From Bryobacterales bacterium (lineage in GTDB: Bacteria; Acidobacteriota; Terriglobia; Bryobacterales; UBA6623): a stretch of 64,000 nt of DNA. This document shows, one piece after another, positions 17,907 to 27,834 of the stretch. The DNA is taken from positions 107,468 to 171,467 of the forward strand of contig JAJDTX010000105.1 of the NCBI GenBank assembly GCA_022826925.1, in the 5' to 3' direction. The translations under genes were made by a program, and so were the position numbers. The notes beneath the pieces are model-generated. The model saw only the letters and a program-made list of their open reading frames with translations. It was not told the DNA's origin and made no database searches. The first letter of the stretch is position 1. The number at the start of each line of letters is the position of its first letter.

Positions 17907-19766
17907 CTATTCCTCCTCGCCATCGAGCGACAGCCTGCCCTTGGCCTCGCTGACGGCGTAAGAGAACTCCACCAGCGGCATCGAGCCGGCCCTGAGGGCC
18001 TTGCCGTGAAAGGAGGTCAGGCTGAAGTCCTGGGTGGTCTCCTGGTAGTGGGCTCGCAGCAACTGCCAGTTCTTCCAGCCAAAGTAGGCGGTTGCAGCCT
18101 GCGCCGGGTTCACTTCCAGCGAACGGAGCAGCGCACGGGCGGCGCTGCTTTCCATGTAGGATCGCCGCGTGAGGAACTCCTGCGCGTCGTCCATGGTCAG
18201 GTCCTTGGCGTGCAATTGGATGTCGACCAGGGCCGCGGCGATGGTCTGCAGCTTGTACTTGCGCCAGATGAAGTCGACGTCGCCGGTGTAGTGGGTCCCG
18301 ACCGTGGTCTCGGTGATGTAGATCGGCCAGCCGTGGATGAATCCCGGCAGGGGCTCCACCATGTGTGTCAGCTTGTCCTGGTCGCTTTCCATGTCCGAGG
18401 CGAGCGAGCCGATCAAGGCGTAGCCGGGGATCCCGTAGCGCATGGCCAGCAGCTTGAGCTGGTAGATGTTGTTGGTAGTCAGGCGCGAGCGCAGCTCGGC
18501 CCGGGACGCGTCGGCCGGCGCGGGGGTGAGCCAGACCACGGCGGTGTTGTCCGAGGCCGCGGCGCTGGGGCCGAGGCTTCCGCCCAAGGGGACGGACACG
18601 CGCATGAACTCTGGAGTCTCTACCACGCGCAGCTGCAGCCTCTCCGGCACGGGCGCGATCTCCTCCTCGTTGCAGATCTCGCGCGCCTCGTCTGTGTCCT
18701 CGGCCATCTGCTGCAGCATGCCGGCGGTGCTGCGGGCGCGGTTCTCGCCTTCCAGCACCTCCAGCACGTCGTTGATCAGCCGATAGTCGTCGCGCGGACG
18801 GCTGCCGCCGTAGATGCGCCGGTTGATCGGCTCGGCCGCCGACACGAGCGACGAGTGCGCGGTCTCGAAGTCCGCCGTGATCTCCTCGATCAATGTGTCG
18901 ATGGGGGCGAGCGGGCGTCCGCTGTCGAGTTCGAGCTTGCGATGCATGAGCTGCGCCCCGGCACGCCAATCGTCAGTGGACGGCAGGTCGGCCAGCGAGT
19001 TGCGGTACGCCTCCAGGGCCGCAATGGCACTGTCGGCTGCGCTCTCGAAGTTGGCCTTCATCCCCGACGGCATCCCGTCGGCGATTTCGCCGCGAATCAG
19101 ATTGATGACACCGTTGGTCGCCTCGCGCGCCGCCTCGATGCGGGCGTTCGAGGCTGATTGGAGGTTGGACGTTGCCACTTGCAGGTAGCCGGGCGTCTCG
19201 TTCAGGCGCTGCACGATAGCTGCGGCGCGATCCGCCTGGGGCGCGAAGTTGAGCTGCAGGGGGGCGTAGAGCAGCAGGCCGAGCCGTTCTATGTACTTCA
19301 GCGGGTTGGTTGCCGGTTCCCTCTCGTCGCGAATGCGGAACAGCATGCGCTCGGCGCGGTTGAGCAGGGTCCCGTGCTCGGTCCACAGGACAGGCGGAAG
19401 CTTGCTGCTGTCGAATCCGATGTCCGACTCGATCGGGGCGGTGAACGCCCCGATCAAGCTGTCGTAGACCTGCTCTTGGCTGGCCAAGGCATCGGAACCG
19501 AACTCGGGCAGCGCGCTGAGCAGCTGCACTTCCGTGCCGCCTTCCAGCACGCCATCGGAGAGGTTGAATACTTGGCCGGTCTTCACGCTCGTCGTGCCTG
19601 CCATCAGCACTCCGAAGGGGTCGAGTGCGGCGCTGTCGTGGATGAACGGCTTGGCCAGCTTGTTGTGCTCGTCAGGCGGATAGCTGCCGACGGTGCAACC
19701 CGCCGCGGCCAGAATCGCGGCCGCCAGCGCGGCCGCTGCAGTCTGCGTGTTGTGGCGATGTCTCAT
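17907..19766 (-). CDS. DUF885-family lipoprotein with degenerate metal motif
   Basis: 619 aa. The start is taken at the ATG before RHRHNTQTAA, which gives a lipoprotein signal with lipobox LAAAGC (Cys24); 34 in-frame upstream codons lack signal character. The C-terminal half has the DUF885 layout: WRKYKLQTIAAALVDIQLHAKDLTMDDAQEFL and SFHGKALRAGSMPLVEF. Where DUF885 proteins carry HExxPGH, this one has VEPLPGF (470-476), so the putative zinc histidines are absent. It is probably an outer-membrane or periplasmic protein without peptidase activity. No partner gene is obvious. Confidence 0.8.
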   Translation of the reverse strand: MRHRHNTQTAAAALAAAILAAAGCTVGSYPPDEHNKLAKPFIHDSAALDPFGVLMAGTTSVKTGQVFNLSDGVLEGGTEVQLLSALPEFGSDALASQEQVYDSLIGAFTAPIESDIGFDSSKLPPVLWTEHGTLLNRAERMLFRIRDEREPATNPLKYIERLGLLLYAPLQLNFAPQADRAAAIVQRLNETPGYLQVATSNLQSASNARIEAAREATNGVINLIRGEIADGMPSGMKANFESAADSAIAALEAYRNSLADLPSTDDWRAGAQLMHRKLELDSGRPLAPIDTLIEEITADFETAHSSLVSAAEPINRRIYGGSRPRDDYRLINDVLEVLEGENRARSTAGMLQQMAEDTDEAREICNEEEIAPVPERLQLRVVETPEFMRVSVPLGGSLGPSAAASDNTAVVWLTPAPADASRAELRSRLTTNNIYQLKLLAMRYGIPGYALIGSLASDMESDQDKLTHMVEPLPGFIHGWPIYITETTVGTHYTGDVDFIWRKYKLQTIAAALVDIQLHAKDLTMDDAQEFLTRRSYMESSAARALLRSLEVNPAQAATAYFGWKNWQLLRAHYQETTQDFSLTSFHGKALRAGSMPLVEFSYAVSEAKGRLSLDGEEE

Positions 19767-19872
19767 TGCGAATCTTGTTGCCTTGGTGGTGAGTTTACGT
19801 CCTGCTGGCGACGCGAATGAAACGAGACGTGCTGCCGTTGCAGCGGTGATTCGCGAAGCCGGCATCATTGGT

Positions 19873-20322
19873 TCACTGCGAGCGGGCGGAGACCGAATCG
19901 ATCAGCGCCCACATGTCCGTATGCGTCAGCGTCCGCGAGGCCACGGTCTGCTGCGAGATTTCGGTGTCGTAGTCTCGGCCATGGGCCTCTTGGAACAGCT
20001 CCGGGTAGTGCAGTTCGTCCATTGCCTGCAGCGAGGGGAACTCAGTTACCGTGACGTACTGGTAGTCGCTCTCGCCGCCGGGGAAGTGGTGGCCGTACAG
20101 CCGCCACGAAGTGATATAGCCCTTGTCTACGCGCAGTTGGTGCACGGGCTTCCACAACTCGGTCTCCAGATTGCGGTAGCGCAGGGCTTGACCTTCGGGG
20201 ATCTTCATGTAATCGATCCGCAGGAAGTGACGGCCGCTCTGTGTCTCGGCCGTGGGTACCATCGTACCGGCTAGGAACGCTGCGGCTAGGGCTAGCGACA
20301 GCGCCATTGCTCGAAGAATCAT
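19873..20322 (-). CDS. Small exported protein of unknown function
   Basis: 149 aa. The start is fixed by a strong Shine-Dalgarno (TGGAGG, 8 nt before ATG 20322) and the signal peptide MILRAMALSLALAAAFLAGTMV. The mature part (FLRIDYMKIPEGQALRYRNLETELWKPVHQLRVDKGYITSWRLYGHHFPGGESDYQYVTVTEFPS) suggests a NIPSNAP/ABM-like dimeric alpha-beta barrel, but this is a fold guess. No catalytic motif is recognised. The divergent PhoD-type gene starts 90 bp away. Confidence 0.72.
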   Translation of the reverse strand: MILRAMALSLALAAAFLAGTMVPTAETQSGRHFLRIDYMKIPEGQALRYRNLETELWKPVHQLRVDKGYITSWRLYGHHFPGGESDYQYVTVTEFPSLQAMDELHYPELFQEAHGRDYDTEISQQTVASRTLTHTDMWALIDSVSARSQ

Positions 20323-20399
20323 TCGTGTGCCTCCAATCACAGAATATAACCCAAGTGGGCACCCTTCCACCAATCCGCTCGCCGCTTTCGCTTTCGGTG

Positions 20400-20405
20400 T
20401 AGCAT
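20400..20405 (+). promoter_or_regulatory. -10-like box 6 nt before the phoD-type start
   Basis: TAGCAT ends 6 nt before the ATG at 20412. At this distance transcription would begin at or next to the start codon, giving a leaderless mRNA. No Shine-Dalgarno is visible. The same geometry occurs at 55116 and 61095. Confidence 0.5.
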
Positions 20406-20411
20406 AGCCGC

Positions 20412-21935
20412 ATGACATATGGAAGACGCCAGTTCGTAAGTCTGGCAGCGATGGCCGCGACTGCGGCGGGATGCAGTCGGCAAGGCCGCGCGCCCTCCTT
20501 CAACGCCGATCCGTTCACGCTGGGCGTGGCATCGGGCGATCCGAGCGCGGACGGGTTCGTGCTCTGGACGCGCCTTGCGCCGGATCCGCTGAACGGCGGA
20601 GGGATCGCGGACGACGTCGGCGTGCGCTGGGAGATCGCCAGCGACGACGCGTTCCGCCAAGTCGTGCGGTCCGGCACGGCCGCAGCCTCCGCCGAGCTGG
20701 CTCATTCGGTGCATGTCGAGATCAGCGGGCTTGAAGCTGACCGCTGGTATTGGTATCGCTTTTCCGCAGGGGACGCGCAGAGCCCTGCGGGCCGGGCCCG
20801 CACCATGCCGGCCCCCGAATCCAGCCCGGACCGGCTGTCGCTCGCGTTTGCCTCGTGCCAACACTACGAGACAGGCTTCTACACGGCTTACGAGCACATG
20901 GCTGCCGAGCACCCGGACCTGGTGTTCCATCTCGGCGACTACATCTATGAAGGCCCCGCCCAGCCCCGCATTCGGGCCCACCGCGGCGAGGAACTCGCTT
21001 CGCTGGAAGACTACCGCAACCGCTATGCGCTGTATCGAACCGATCCAGATCTCCAACGCGCCCACGCCGCCTGCCCATGGGCAGTCACATGGGACGACCA
21101 CGAAGTGGACAACAACTACGCCGCCGACGTGTCCGAGCAACCCGACGTTCGCCGGGAAGCCTTTTTGGAGCGGCGTGCTGCCGCTTACCAGGCGTATTAC
21201 GAGCACATGCCGCTGCGGGCGTCGCAAATCCCCCAGGGGCCGTCGATGCGGCTCTATCGCAAGCTGTCCTACGGGCGCTTGGCACAGTTCACTGTGCTGG
21301 ATACCCGGCAGTACCGCACGGACCAGCCGTGCGGCGACAGGACCCAGCCCCCTTGCGAAGGAGCATCCGATCCGGCTGCGACACTGCTGGGCGATGACCA
21401 GAGGCGCTGGCTGTTCGACGCGCTCGGCGGATCGTCGGCCGAGTGGAACGTGATACCGCAACAGGTGATGATGGCCCAGGTTGACCGGGCGCCCGGTTCC
21501 GACGTGCGCTTCAGCATGGACCAGTGGCCGGGCTACGCTGCCTCTCGCGACAGGCTGCTGAGTTTCTTGGCCGAGAGCCGCGCGCGCAACCCCGTCGTCC
21601 TCACCGGCGACATCCACAGCAATTGGGTCAACGACCTGCTGCTCGACTTTGCCGATCCCTCCTCGCCCGTGGTGGCGACGGAGTTCGTCGGCACGTCTAT
21701 CAGTTCGAGCGGTGACGGCGGCCCGAATACCGAGTACGCTGAGGGCGTAATGCGCGATAATCCTTTCGTCAAGCTGCAGAACGCCCAGCGAGGCTACGTC
21801 ATTTGCGAGGTGACTCCGGGCCGCTGGACTGCGCGCTACCGCGTGCTCGACCGCGTTTCCGTTCGCGGCGCGGCGCGCCAGACGCTAGCGGAATTCGCCG
21901 TGGAGGCGGGTCGTCCCGGAGCGCAACGGGTCTAA
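20412..21935 (+). CDS. Alkaline phosphatase D-type phosphatase/phosphodiesterase (PhoD-like)
   Basis: 507 aa, exported. The N-terminus MTYGRRQFVSLAAMAATAAGC combines a Tat-like RRQF motif with a lipobox Cys, so it is probably a Tat-exported lipoprotein. The N-terminal domain is fibronectin-like (FTLGVASGDPSADGFVLWTRL). The metallophosphatase domain starts RLSLAFASCQHYETGFYTAYEHMAAEHPDLVFHLGDYIYE. Further motifs are TWDDHEVDNNY, WNVIPQQVMMAQ and VVLTGDIHSNWVNDL. PhoD enzymes use Fe/Ca to hydrolyse phosphodiesters and monoesters. The IOR gene starts 25 bp downstream on the same strand but is functionally unrelated. Confidence 0.93.
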   Translation: MTYGRRQFVSLAAMAATAAGCSRQGRAPSFNADPFTLGVASGDPSADGFVLWTRLAPDPLNGGGIADDVGVRWEIASDDAFRQVVRSGTAAASAELAHSVHVEISGLEADRWYWYRFSAGDAQSPAGRARTMPAPESSPDRLSLAFASCQHYETGFYTAYEHMAAEHPDLVFHLGDYIYEGPAQPRIRAHRGEELASLEDYRNRYALYRTDPDLQRAHAACPWAVTWDDHEVDNNYAADVSEQPDVRREAFLERRAAAYQAYYEHMPLRASQIPQGPSMRLYRKLSYGRLAQFTVLDTRQYRTDQPCGDRTQPPCEGASDPAATLLGDDQRRWLFDALGGSSAEWNVIPQQVMMAQVDRAPGSDVRFSMDQWPGYAASRDRLLSFLAESRARNPVVLTGDIHSNWVNDLLLDFADPSSPVVATEFVGTSISSSGDGGPNTEYAEGVMRDNPFVKLQNAQRGYVICEVTPGRWTARYRVLDRVSVRGAARQTLAEFAVEAGRPGAQRV

Positions 21936-21960
21936 GCCGGGCCGCAAAGAAGTAGCCATC

Positions 21961-24900
21961 ATGCCGATTCGCTCCATTTCGCTCGATGACAAGTACGCCC
22001 TTGAAGCCGGCTCGGCCTATATGTCGGGCATCCAGGCGCTTGTCCGCCTGCCGATCGAGCAGATGCGCCGGGACCGCGGCCAAGGCCTGCGGACAGGCTG
22101 CTTGATCTCAGGCTACGAGGGATCGCCCTTGGGCGGTTACGACCTGGCGTTGGAGCGAGCCGGAAGCTTCCTCGCTGAGCACGAGATCCGATTCGTGCCC
22201 GGCGTCAACGAAGAGCTTGCGCTTGCGGCGGTCATGGGCAGCCAGCTCTTCCAGGCTTTTCCGGACCCGCTCTACGATGGCGCGGTTGGCATCTGGTACG
22301 GCAAGGGGCCCGGCTTGGACCGCAGCGGCGATGCAATGCGCCATGCCAATTTCGCGGGCACGGGCGAGCATTGCGGAGCAGTGGCTCTGGCCGGCGACGA
22401 TCACATTTCCAAGAGTTCTTCGATCCCGCACCAGAGCGAATTCTCCCTGTACAACAGCGCCGTTCCGGTGCTCAATCCGTCCTGCACCCAGGAAGTCCTC
22501 GACTTTGGCCTGTACGGCATTGCTCTGTCCCGCTTTGGCGGCTCTTGGGCCGGACTGAAGCTGTCGACCGACATCTGCGACGGAGGCGGGATCGTGAGCT
22601 TCGGCCCGGAACGCTGTCCGGTCGAGATTCCCGCGCTGGAAATCGATGGCGAGCCCTATCGCAAGGCCATGGGCCTGATGCTGGTGGTGCCCTATAGCCT
22701 CCAGCTTGAGGCCGAGGTGCTGGAGCATCGCCTTGAGGCGGCGCGGGTGTTTGCCCGCGCCAACGGCCTGAACGAGATCACCGTGCGGCACGGGGCGGAC
22801 CGTCTGGGCATTGTCACGACTGGCAAGAGCTACGCCGATCTAATGTCAGCCCTGAGGATGCTCCGCGTTGGCGAGCGCGAACTGGCGCGCGCCGGCGTGC
22901 GGATCCTCAAGCTCGGGATGGCCTTTCCGCTCGAGCCCGGCGTCATCTCGGAATTCGCCCGCGACCTCGAGTCCATCGTGGTGGTCGAAGAGAAGCGCTC
23001 GTTCGTCGAATTGCAGCTGCGGGAGCTGCTCTACAACAGCCCGCATCGTCCCAGCGTATACGGCAAGCGGGACGCCGAAGGCAAGACCCTGCTGCCCGCT
23101 CCCGGGGAGCTCGACGCGGAGATGATCGCGCTGGCGCTCAGCCGGTTCCTCCCGGAGGTGGCCGTGCTGCCCGAGCGGCCGCCGCGGCAGGACTCGCCTC
23201 CGGCAGGCTTGCTCCCGGCTCGGGGCGCCCGCACTCCGAGCTACTGTTCCGGCTGTCCGCACAACCGGTCGACCTTGCTGCTAGAGGGGCAGCTCGCCGG
23301 CGGCGGAATCGGCTGCCACGGAATGGCTGGACTGATGCGCGATGTCGGGCGAGGCGTCGAGTTCCTGTTCCAGATGGGCTCGGAGGGCGCGTCGTGGATC
23401 GGCGTGTCCCCGTTCACCGGCACCCAGCACCTGTTCCAGAATCTCGGTGACGGCACCTACTTTCACTCTGGACGCCTGGCGGTGCAGGCCGCGATCGCCT
23501 CCGGGGTCAACATCACGTTCAAGATCCTGTACAACGATGCTGTGGCCATGACCGGCGGCCAGCACGCCGCCGGATCGATTCCTGTGCCCGCGCTTACGCG
23601 CGAGCTCGAGGCTCAGGGAATCGCCAAGATCGTCGTGCTCAGCGAGGATCCCGCCAGGCTTGGCCAAGGGGCGGGCCTGGCCAAGTCCGCCGAACTCCGC
23701 CCGCGGGAGGACCTAGAGGAGGTGCTTGCCGAACTGGCCGCCACCAAGGGCGTGTCGGTCATGATCTACGACCAGCTCTGCGCGGCCGAGAAGCGGCGGC
23801 GGCGCAATCGCGGAATCCTGCCGCAGCCCACGCGCCGCATCATGATCAACGAGCGCGTTTGCGAGGGCTGCGGCGATTGCGTGCAGCAGGCGAATTGCGT
23901 CTCGCTTCTCCCGGTGGACACCGAGTTCGGTGCCAAGACTCGCGTCCACCAGTCGTCGTGCAACTCCGACTACACGTGCACTTGGGGCGATTGCCCGTCG
24001 TTTGTCTCGGTGGAGATCGAGGCCGGCAGCGGCCTGCGGCGACAGCCGCTGCCCGCCCTGCCCGCCCTGGCCTTGCCCGAGCCCGCCCGCAAGGTCGCCG
24101 CCGGCGATGGCTTTCACATTCTGATGCCCGGAGTGGGCGGCACGGGCGTGGTGACGATCAACGCCCTGCTTGCCACCGCAGCCCACATCGACGGCTTGCA
24201 GGCAATCACGCTCGACCAGACTGGCGTCGCCCAGAAGGGCGGCGCGGTGGTTGCGCATCTCACGATCAGCGAGTCTCCGATGGAGGCCTCGCAGAGGATT
24301 CCGGCCGGCAGTGCAGACCTGTTGCTCGGCTTCGATCTGGTCGGTGCCGCGTACCCGAAGAACTTGCAGTGCTGCGATTCCGAGCGGACTGTCGCCCTGG
24401 TGAACTCCAAGGAGATCCTGACCGGCGAGGCGATCCGCAAGGGCCTCACGGTGCTGTCTCCGGACGGGGGATTCATCGAGGCGATCCGCAAGGCGACCCG
24501 ACGCGCCGACAGCGAGTTCGTCGACGCTTCCACTTTGGCCGAGACGCTCTTCGGCGGCCACATTTTCAGCAACATGATGCTGCTGGGCGCGGCCTACCAG
24601 AAGGGCTTGCTGCCGCTTTCGGCCGAGGCGATCGAGAGCGCGATACGGCTCAACGGCGTTGCGGTCGACCGCAATCTGGAAGTGTTCGCGTGGGGCCGCC
24701 AGTATGTCTGCGATCCAGCGGCGCTAGGCCCGTACCTGCCTGCCTCGTCCGCAGCCTCCGTGCCGCAGTCGCTGGACGCCTTGATCGAGAGTCGCGAGAG
24801 CGAGCTGACCGCCTATCAGAGCGCCTCGTATGCCGGCGCATACCGCGCCTACGTGGAAAAGGTGCGGCAAGTCGAGGCTCGCGTGCGGCCCGGCAGCGAG

Positions 24901-25401
24901 AGCTTGACCCGAGCGGTGGCGTGGAACCTGCACAAGCTCATGGCCTACAAGGACGAGTACGAGGTAGCCCGCCTTCTGACCGACCCGGCCTTCGATGCCG
25001 AGATTGGCGAGACGTTCGAGAAGCCGCGCCGTTTGGTCTACCACTTGCATCCGCCGTTGCTGCGCCGCCTCGGCGTCCAGCGCAAGCTGGCCTTCGGGCC
25101 CTGGTTGCGGCCGCTGCTGCGCGTTCTGGCTCGCGGAAAGGCCTTGCGCGGCACGCCCCTGGATCCGTTCGGCTGGCTAGCCAGCCGACGCCAGGAGCGC
25201 GAGCTGATTTCGTGGTACCGCGAACTCGTCGACGGCCTGCTGGCGGGCTTGGACGCGCGATCGCTCGCCACGGCTACCGAGATTGCCGAGGTGGCGCGCG
25301 AGATTCGCGGCTACGAGGGTGTGAAGGCGGCCTCGGTCGAACGCGCCAAGGAGTGGGTTGCCGAGCGCTTGGCCTCTGTGCCAGTGCGCGAAGCCGCCTG
25401 A
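21961..25401 (+). CDS. Indolepyruvate:ferredoxin oxidoreductase, fused subunits
   Basis: 1146 aa cytosolic 2-oxoacid oxidoreductase. The N-terminal pyrimidine-binding region carries GYEGSPLGGYD and the C-terminal gamma domain starts FHILMPGVGGTGVVTINALLATAA. Between them are a thiamine-pyrophosphate region (GCHGMAGLMRDVGRGVEFLFQMGSEGASWIG) and an Fe-S cluster segment (CEGCGDCVQQANC..., then CNSDYTCTWGDC). Such fused enzymes oxidatively decarboxylate aryl- or branched 2-oxoacids to acyl-CoA with ferredoxin, in amino acid breakdown. The IorA and IorB parts sit in one chain, as is usual for long forms. The last 260 residues are helical. The convergent bacilliredoxin ends 5 bp away. Confidence 0.94.
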   Translation: MPIRSISLDDKYALEAGSAYMSGIQALVRLPIEQMRRDRGQGLRTGCLISGYEGSPLGGYDLALERAGSFLAEHEIRFVPGVNEELALAAVMGSQLFQAFPDPLYDGAVGIWYGKGPGLDRSGDAMRHANFAGTGEHCGAVALAGDDHISKSSSIPHQSEFSLYNSAVPVLNPSCTQEVLDFGLYGIALSRFGGSWAGLKLSTDICDGGGIVSFGPERCPVEIPALEIDGEPYRKAMGLMLVVPYSLQLEAEVLEHRLEAARVFARANGLNEITVRHGADRLGIVTTGKSYADLMSALRMLRVGERELARAGVRILKLGMAFPLEPGVISEFARDLESIVVVEEKRSFVELQLRELLYNSPHRPSVYGKRDAEGKTLLPAPGELDAEMIALALSRFLPEVAVLPERPPRQDSPPAGLLPARGARTPSYCSGCPHNRSTLLLEGQLAGGGIGCHGMAGLMRDVGRGVEFLFQMGSEGASWIGVSPFTGTQHLFQNLGDGTYFHSGRLAVQAAIASGVNITFKILYNDAVAMTGGQHAAGSIPVPALTRELEAQGIAKIVVLSEDPARLGQGAGLAKSAELRPREDLEEVLAELAATKGVSVMIYDQLCAAEKRRRRNRGILPQPTRRIMINERVCEGCGDCVQQANCVSLLPVDTEFGAKTRVHQSSCNSDYTCTWGDCPSFVSVEIEAGSGLRRQPLPALPALALPEPARKVAAGDGFHILMPGVGGTGVVTINALLATAAHIDGLQAITLDQTGVAQKGGAVVAHLTISESPMEASQRIPAGSADLLLGFDLVGAAYPKNLQCCDSERTVALVNSKEILTGEAIRKGLTVLSPDGGFIEAIRKATRRADSEFVDASTLAETLFGGHIFSNMMLLGAAYQKGLLPLSAEAIESAIRLNGVAVDRNLEVFAWGRQYVCDPAALGPYLPASSAASVPQSLDALIESRESELTAYQSASYAGAYRAYVEKVRQVEARVRPGSESLTRAVAWNLHKLMAYKDEYEVARLLTDPAFDAEIGETFEKPRRLVYHLHPPLLRRLGVQRKLAFGPWLRPLLRVLARGKALRGTPLDPFGWLASRRQERELISWYRELVDGLLAGLDARSLATATEIAEVAREIRGYEGVKAASVERAKEWVAERLASVPVREAA

Positions 25402-25406
25402 TACCC

Positions 25407-25841
25407 CTAGCTCACCTCAGCCTTCGCGCAATGGGCTTGGTAGGCCTCTTGGAGCGACCGCGCGATCGAATCGGCCTCGCGGCCCTCGATTTCGTGCCGG
25501 TGCATCATGTACACCGGCTCGCCATCGCGGAAGAGGGCGAATGACGGCGAGGATGGCGGGTACATGGACAGTCTCTGGCGAAGGTGGGCGGTAGCTGCGA
25601 TGTCGGCGCCGGCAAACACCGTGGCGACCTTGCTCGGACGCACCGCTCCCTGCAAGGAGAGCGCCAATCCGGGACGCGCGCAGCCGGCGGCACAGCCACA
25701 GACCGAGTTGACGACCATGAGGACGTCTCCGCTGCCCGGTGCGAGGATGCGGTCCACGTCTTCCGGGGTCCGTGCCTCTTCGACTCCGTGGCGCGTGAGT
25801 TCCTCGCGCATCGGATGGATCATGAGTTCTGGATAGGGCAT
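25407..25841 (-). CDS. BrxA/BrxB-type bacilliredoxin (YphP/YqiW family)
   Basis: 144 aa thioredoxin-fold protein. The CxC active site is in NSVCGCAAGCARPG (C48, C50), with an additional C54. The start MPYPELMIHPMREEL and the tail (PSFALFRDGEPVYMMHRHEIEG) are typical. Family members remove bacillithiol from proteins in Firmicutes; in Acidobacteriota the thiol partner is not known from this sequence. A Shine-Dalgarno GGGAG precedes the ATG. It is convergent with IOR. Confidence 0.92.
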   Translation of the reverse strand: MPYPELMIHPMREELTRHGVEEARTPEDVDRILAPGSGDVLMVVNSVCGCAAGCARPGLALSLQGAVRPSKVATVFAGADIAATAHLRQRLSMYPPSSPSFALFRDGEPVYMMHRHEIEGREADSIARSLQEAYQAHCAKAEVS

Positions 25842-25915
25842 GGCTGTGTCTGTCTCCCTCTCTACAGTAGCGCGGATGCGCCGTCAGCGGCGGCTTGGCC
25901 GGCAACGGTGCCGAT

Positions 25916-27733
25916 CTACCTAGGAGGCCGGCCCTCGGCCACGCCGAACGCCAGAAACACATTTCCCGGCATCGATCCGAACTGGCCGTACCCCGAGTTC
26001 ACATACAGCATGCCGTCAACGACAACCGCGCCGGGTCCGTTCAGGGAGCCCCCTTTCGCGGCGATGCCGTTGACCGTGTCGTCATAGTCGCGGACGGTGT
26101 CAGAGTCCCACAGGATGGAGCCGTCCGCCGTCGAATAGGCGCGCAGATGACCATCGAGCGAGCCCGAGAACACAACGCCATCGATCGCCGTGACAGCCGC
26201 TGAGTGGGCCGGCGAGCATTTGGGACGACCGGGAGGGCAGGGTGCGCTGGGTACATTCCAGAGTTCCTCTCCGTCGGCAAGCCTGTAGGCGACCAGACCG
26301 CCCACCGAAGTGGGTCGCGGCCCGCGAAAGTCCGAGACGGCCACGTACACGTTGCGGCCGTCGGTAGCCGAGCCGTATTGGATTCCCCCCAGCTTTCCGC
26401 CCGTGCCTGCGCGCCTCTGCCACAGGACTGCTCCGTCTCGATCGGGATCGATGGCATGGACCATGCCGGATTTCTGGCCGGCCACCAGAGCGCGTCTGCC
26501 GTTGTCCAGTTCGACTAGGATCGCCGAGGAGCCGAAATCGAAGTCAGGCCCGTCGGCCTGCGGACAGTTCACTCCGTCGGCCTTGGAATTGCAGGCCATG
26601 TTGTAAGCATCGCCCTCGGTGAATTGCCGCGACCAGAGCCGCTTGCCGGAATCGAGGTCGTAGGCGATGATCGCGTCGCTGTCGTCTGTCGGCGGATCGG
26701 AGTAGTTGTCTCCAGTGGTGACGTACAAGCGTCGTAGCTTGGCGTCGATAGTTGGCGCGGACCAGATGCCCGCTCCGGCGGGCCCAAGCTGGATGACTCC
26801 CTTGGCGTTGCGCCACCGCGGCCGTGGCTCTTCCGGAATCGTGTGGGTCTTCCAGATTCTCTCCCCGTTGGAGGCGTCGATGGCTTGGACACTTCCGCGA
26901 AAGCTGCAGCAGGAATATTCCGCGAACGATCCGGTGAACTCTTCGATCGAACTGACCCCGAGATAGAGTCGGCCCTCGAAGAGCACGGGCGAACCTGTGA
27001 GTGTCGCCGACTGGTGCTCGTCGACCCTCGTCCTCCAGACCTGCGCTCCAGTGGCGGCGTCGATCCCGTAGAGGTTTGCTTTGGTGTCGCCGAAGAAGAG
27101 CAGGGTGCGACCTGCGTGGTCGGGAGGGGAGACCAGGATGGCCGTGCGGACCTCGGATCGCGCGGCGAAATCCCACACCGTGCATCCGGACTTGGCATCC
27201 AACGCATAGAGGCGGCCGCTGCGCGAACCCACGAACACCCTTCCCCCAGCGACCGTAGGGTGGCCGCGGGCACGGGTGGCGTCGGGCAGGCCGAAGGCCC
27301 AGCGGAGTTCCAGTTGCGGCACGTCCGCAGCGGTCAGGCCGGCCAGCCCTGCCGGCTGATAGCGCGAATTGCTCAGGTCTGCGCCCCAGCCGATCCAGCG
27401 CGGACCGCGCAAGGGGTTGCTCCATGCAGCGTCCGGGCAGCTTCGCCGCGTCAAGCTTGGCAGTTCCGCTGTGCCTTGGCCCAAGTACAGCGCAACCGAT
27501 TCGACCTGGCCACCCGCAAGCGTCTGGCCCACGTACGCCATGACGCCATCGCGCAGCGATTCAAGGATTGCGTCGGACGACAGCTGGCGTAGCACGTCGA
27601 AAGTCGGAGCGCGGCTCTCGCCGCCATCGTGGCAACTGCTGCAGGCCTGCTCGTAGATCTGCTCGCCCGTCGGCTCGACTGCCTGCAGGCAAATGGCCCA
27701 GCCCAGAACAGCGGCTGCGACCCGAACGGACAT
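25916..27733 (-). CDS. Cytochrome c - PQQ beta-propeller dehydrogenase (polyvinyl-alcohol-dehydrogenase-like)
   Basis: 605 aa, periplasmic. Signal peptide MSVRVAAAVLGWAICLQAVE, then a cytochrome c domain with CSSCH (C31, C34, H35), then a PQQ-type eight-bladed propeller. Repeats include GRVFVGSRSGRLYALDAKSGCTVWDF, NLYGIDAATGAQVWRTRV and GSVQAIDASNGERIWKTH. This order (heme c first) is that of polyvinyl alcohol dehydrogenase and related secondary-alcohol enzymes, passing electrons to the respiratory chain. The substrate is unknown. An upstream in-frame start at 27793 is possible; 27733 is preferred because it starts the signal peptide. Confidence 0.87.
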   Translation of the reverse strand: MSVRVAAAVLGWAICLQAVEPTGEQIYEQACSSCHDGGESRAPTFDVLRQLSSDAILESLRDGVMAYVGQTLAGGQVESVALYLGQGTAELPSLTRRSCPDAAWSNPLRGPRWIGWGADLSNSRYQPAGLAGLTAADVPQLELRWAFGLPDATRARGHPTVAGGRVFVGSRSGRLYALDAKSGCTVWDFAARSEVRTAILVSPPDHAGRTLLFFGDTKANLYGIDAATGAQVWRTRVDEHQSATLTGSPVLFEGRLYLGVSSIEEFTGSFAEYSCCSFRGSVQAIDASNGERIWKTHTIPEEPRPRWRNAKGVIQLGPAGAGIWSAPTIDAKLRRLYVTTGDNYSDPPTDDSDAIIAYDLDSGKRLWSRQFTEGDAYNMACNSKADGVNCPQADGPDFDFGSSAILVELDNGRRALVAGQKSGMVHAIDPDRDGAVLWQRRAGTGGKLGGIQYGSATDGRNVYVAVSDFRGPRPTSVGGLVAYRLADGEELWNVPSAPCPPGRPKCSPAHSAAVTAIDGVVFSGSLDGHLRAYSTADGSILWDSDTVRDYDDTVNGIAAKGGSLNGPGAVVVDGMLYVNSGYGQFGSMPGNVFLAFGVAEGRPPR

Positions 27734-27834
27734 GGCAGATATGATGAACCTCTGCACCAAGTTTCCCAGACCGCTCAATCCGGCCACGCTCATTGTCGCA
27801 GCTTCCGTTTCCCAGTCGCCTAGGTGCCGGCGGA

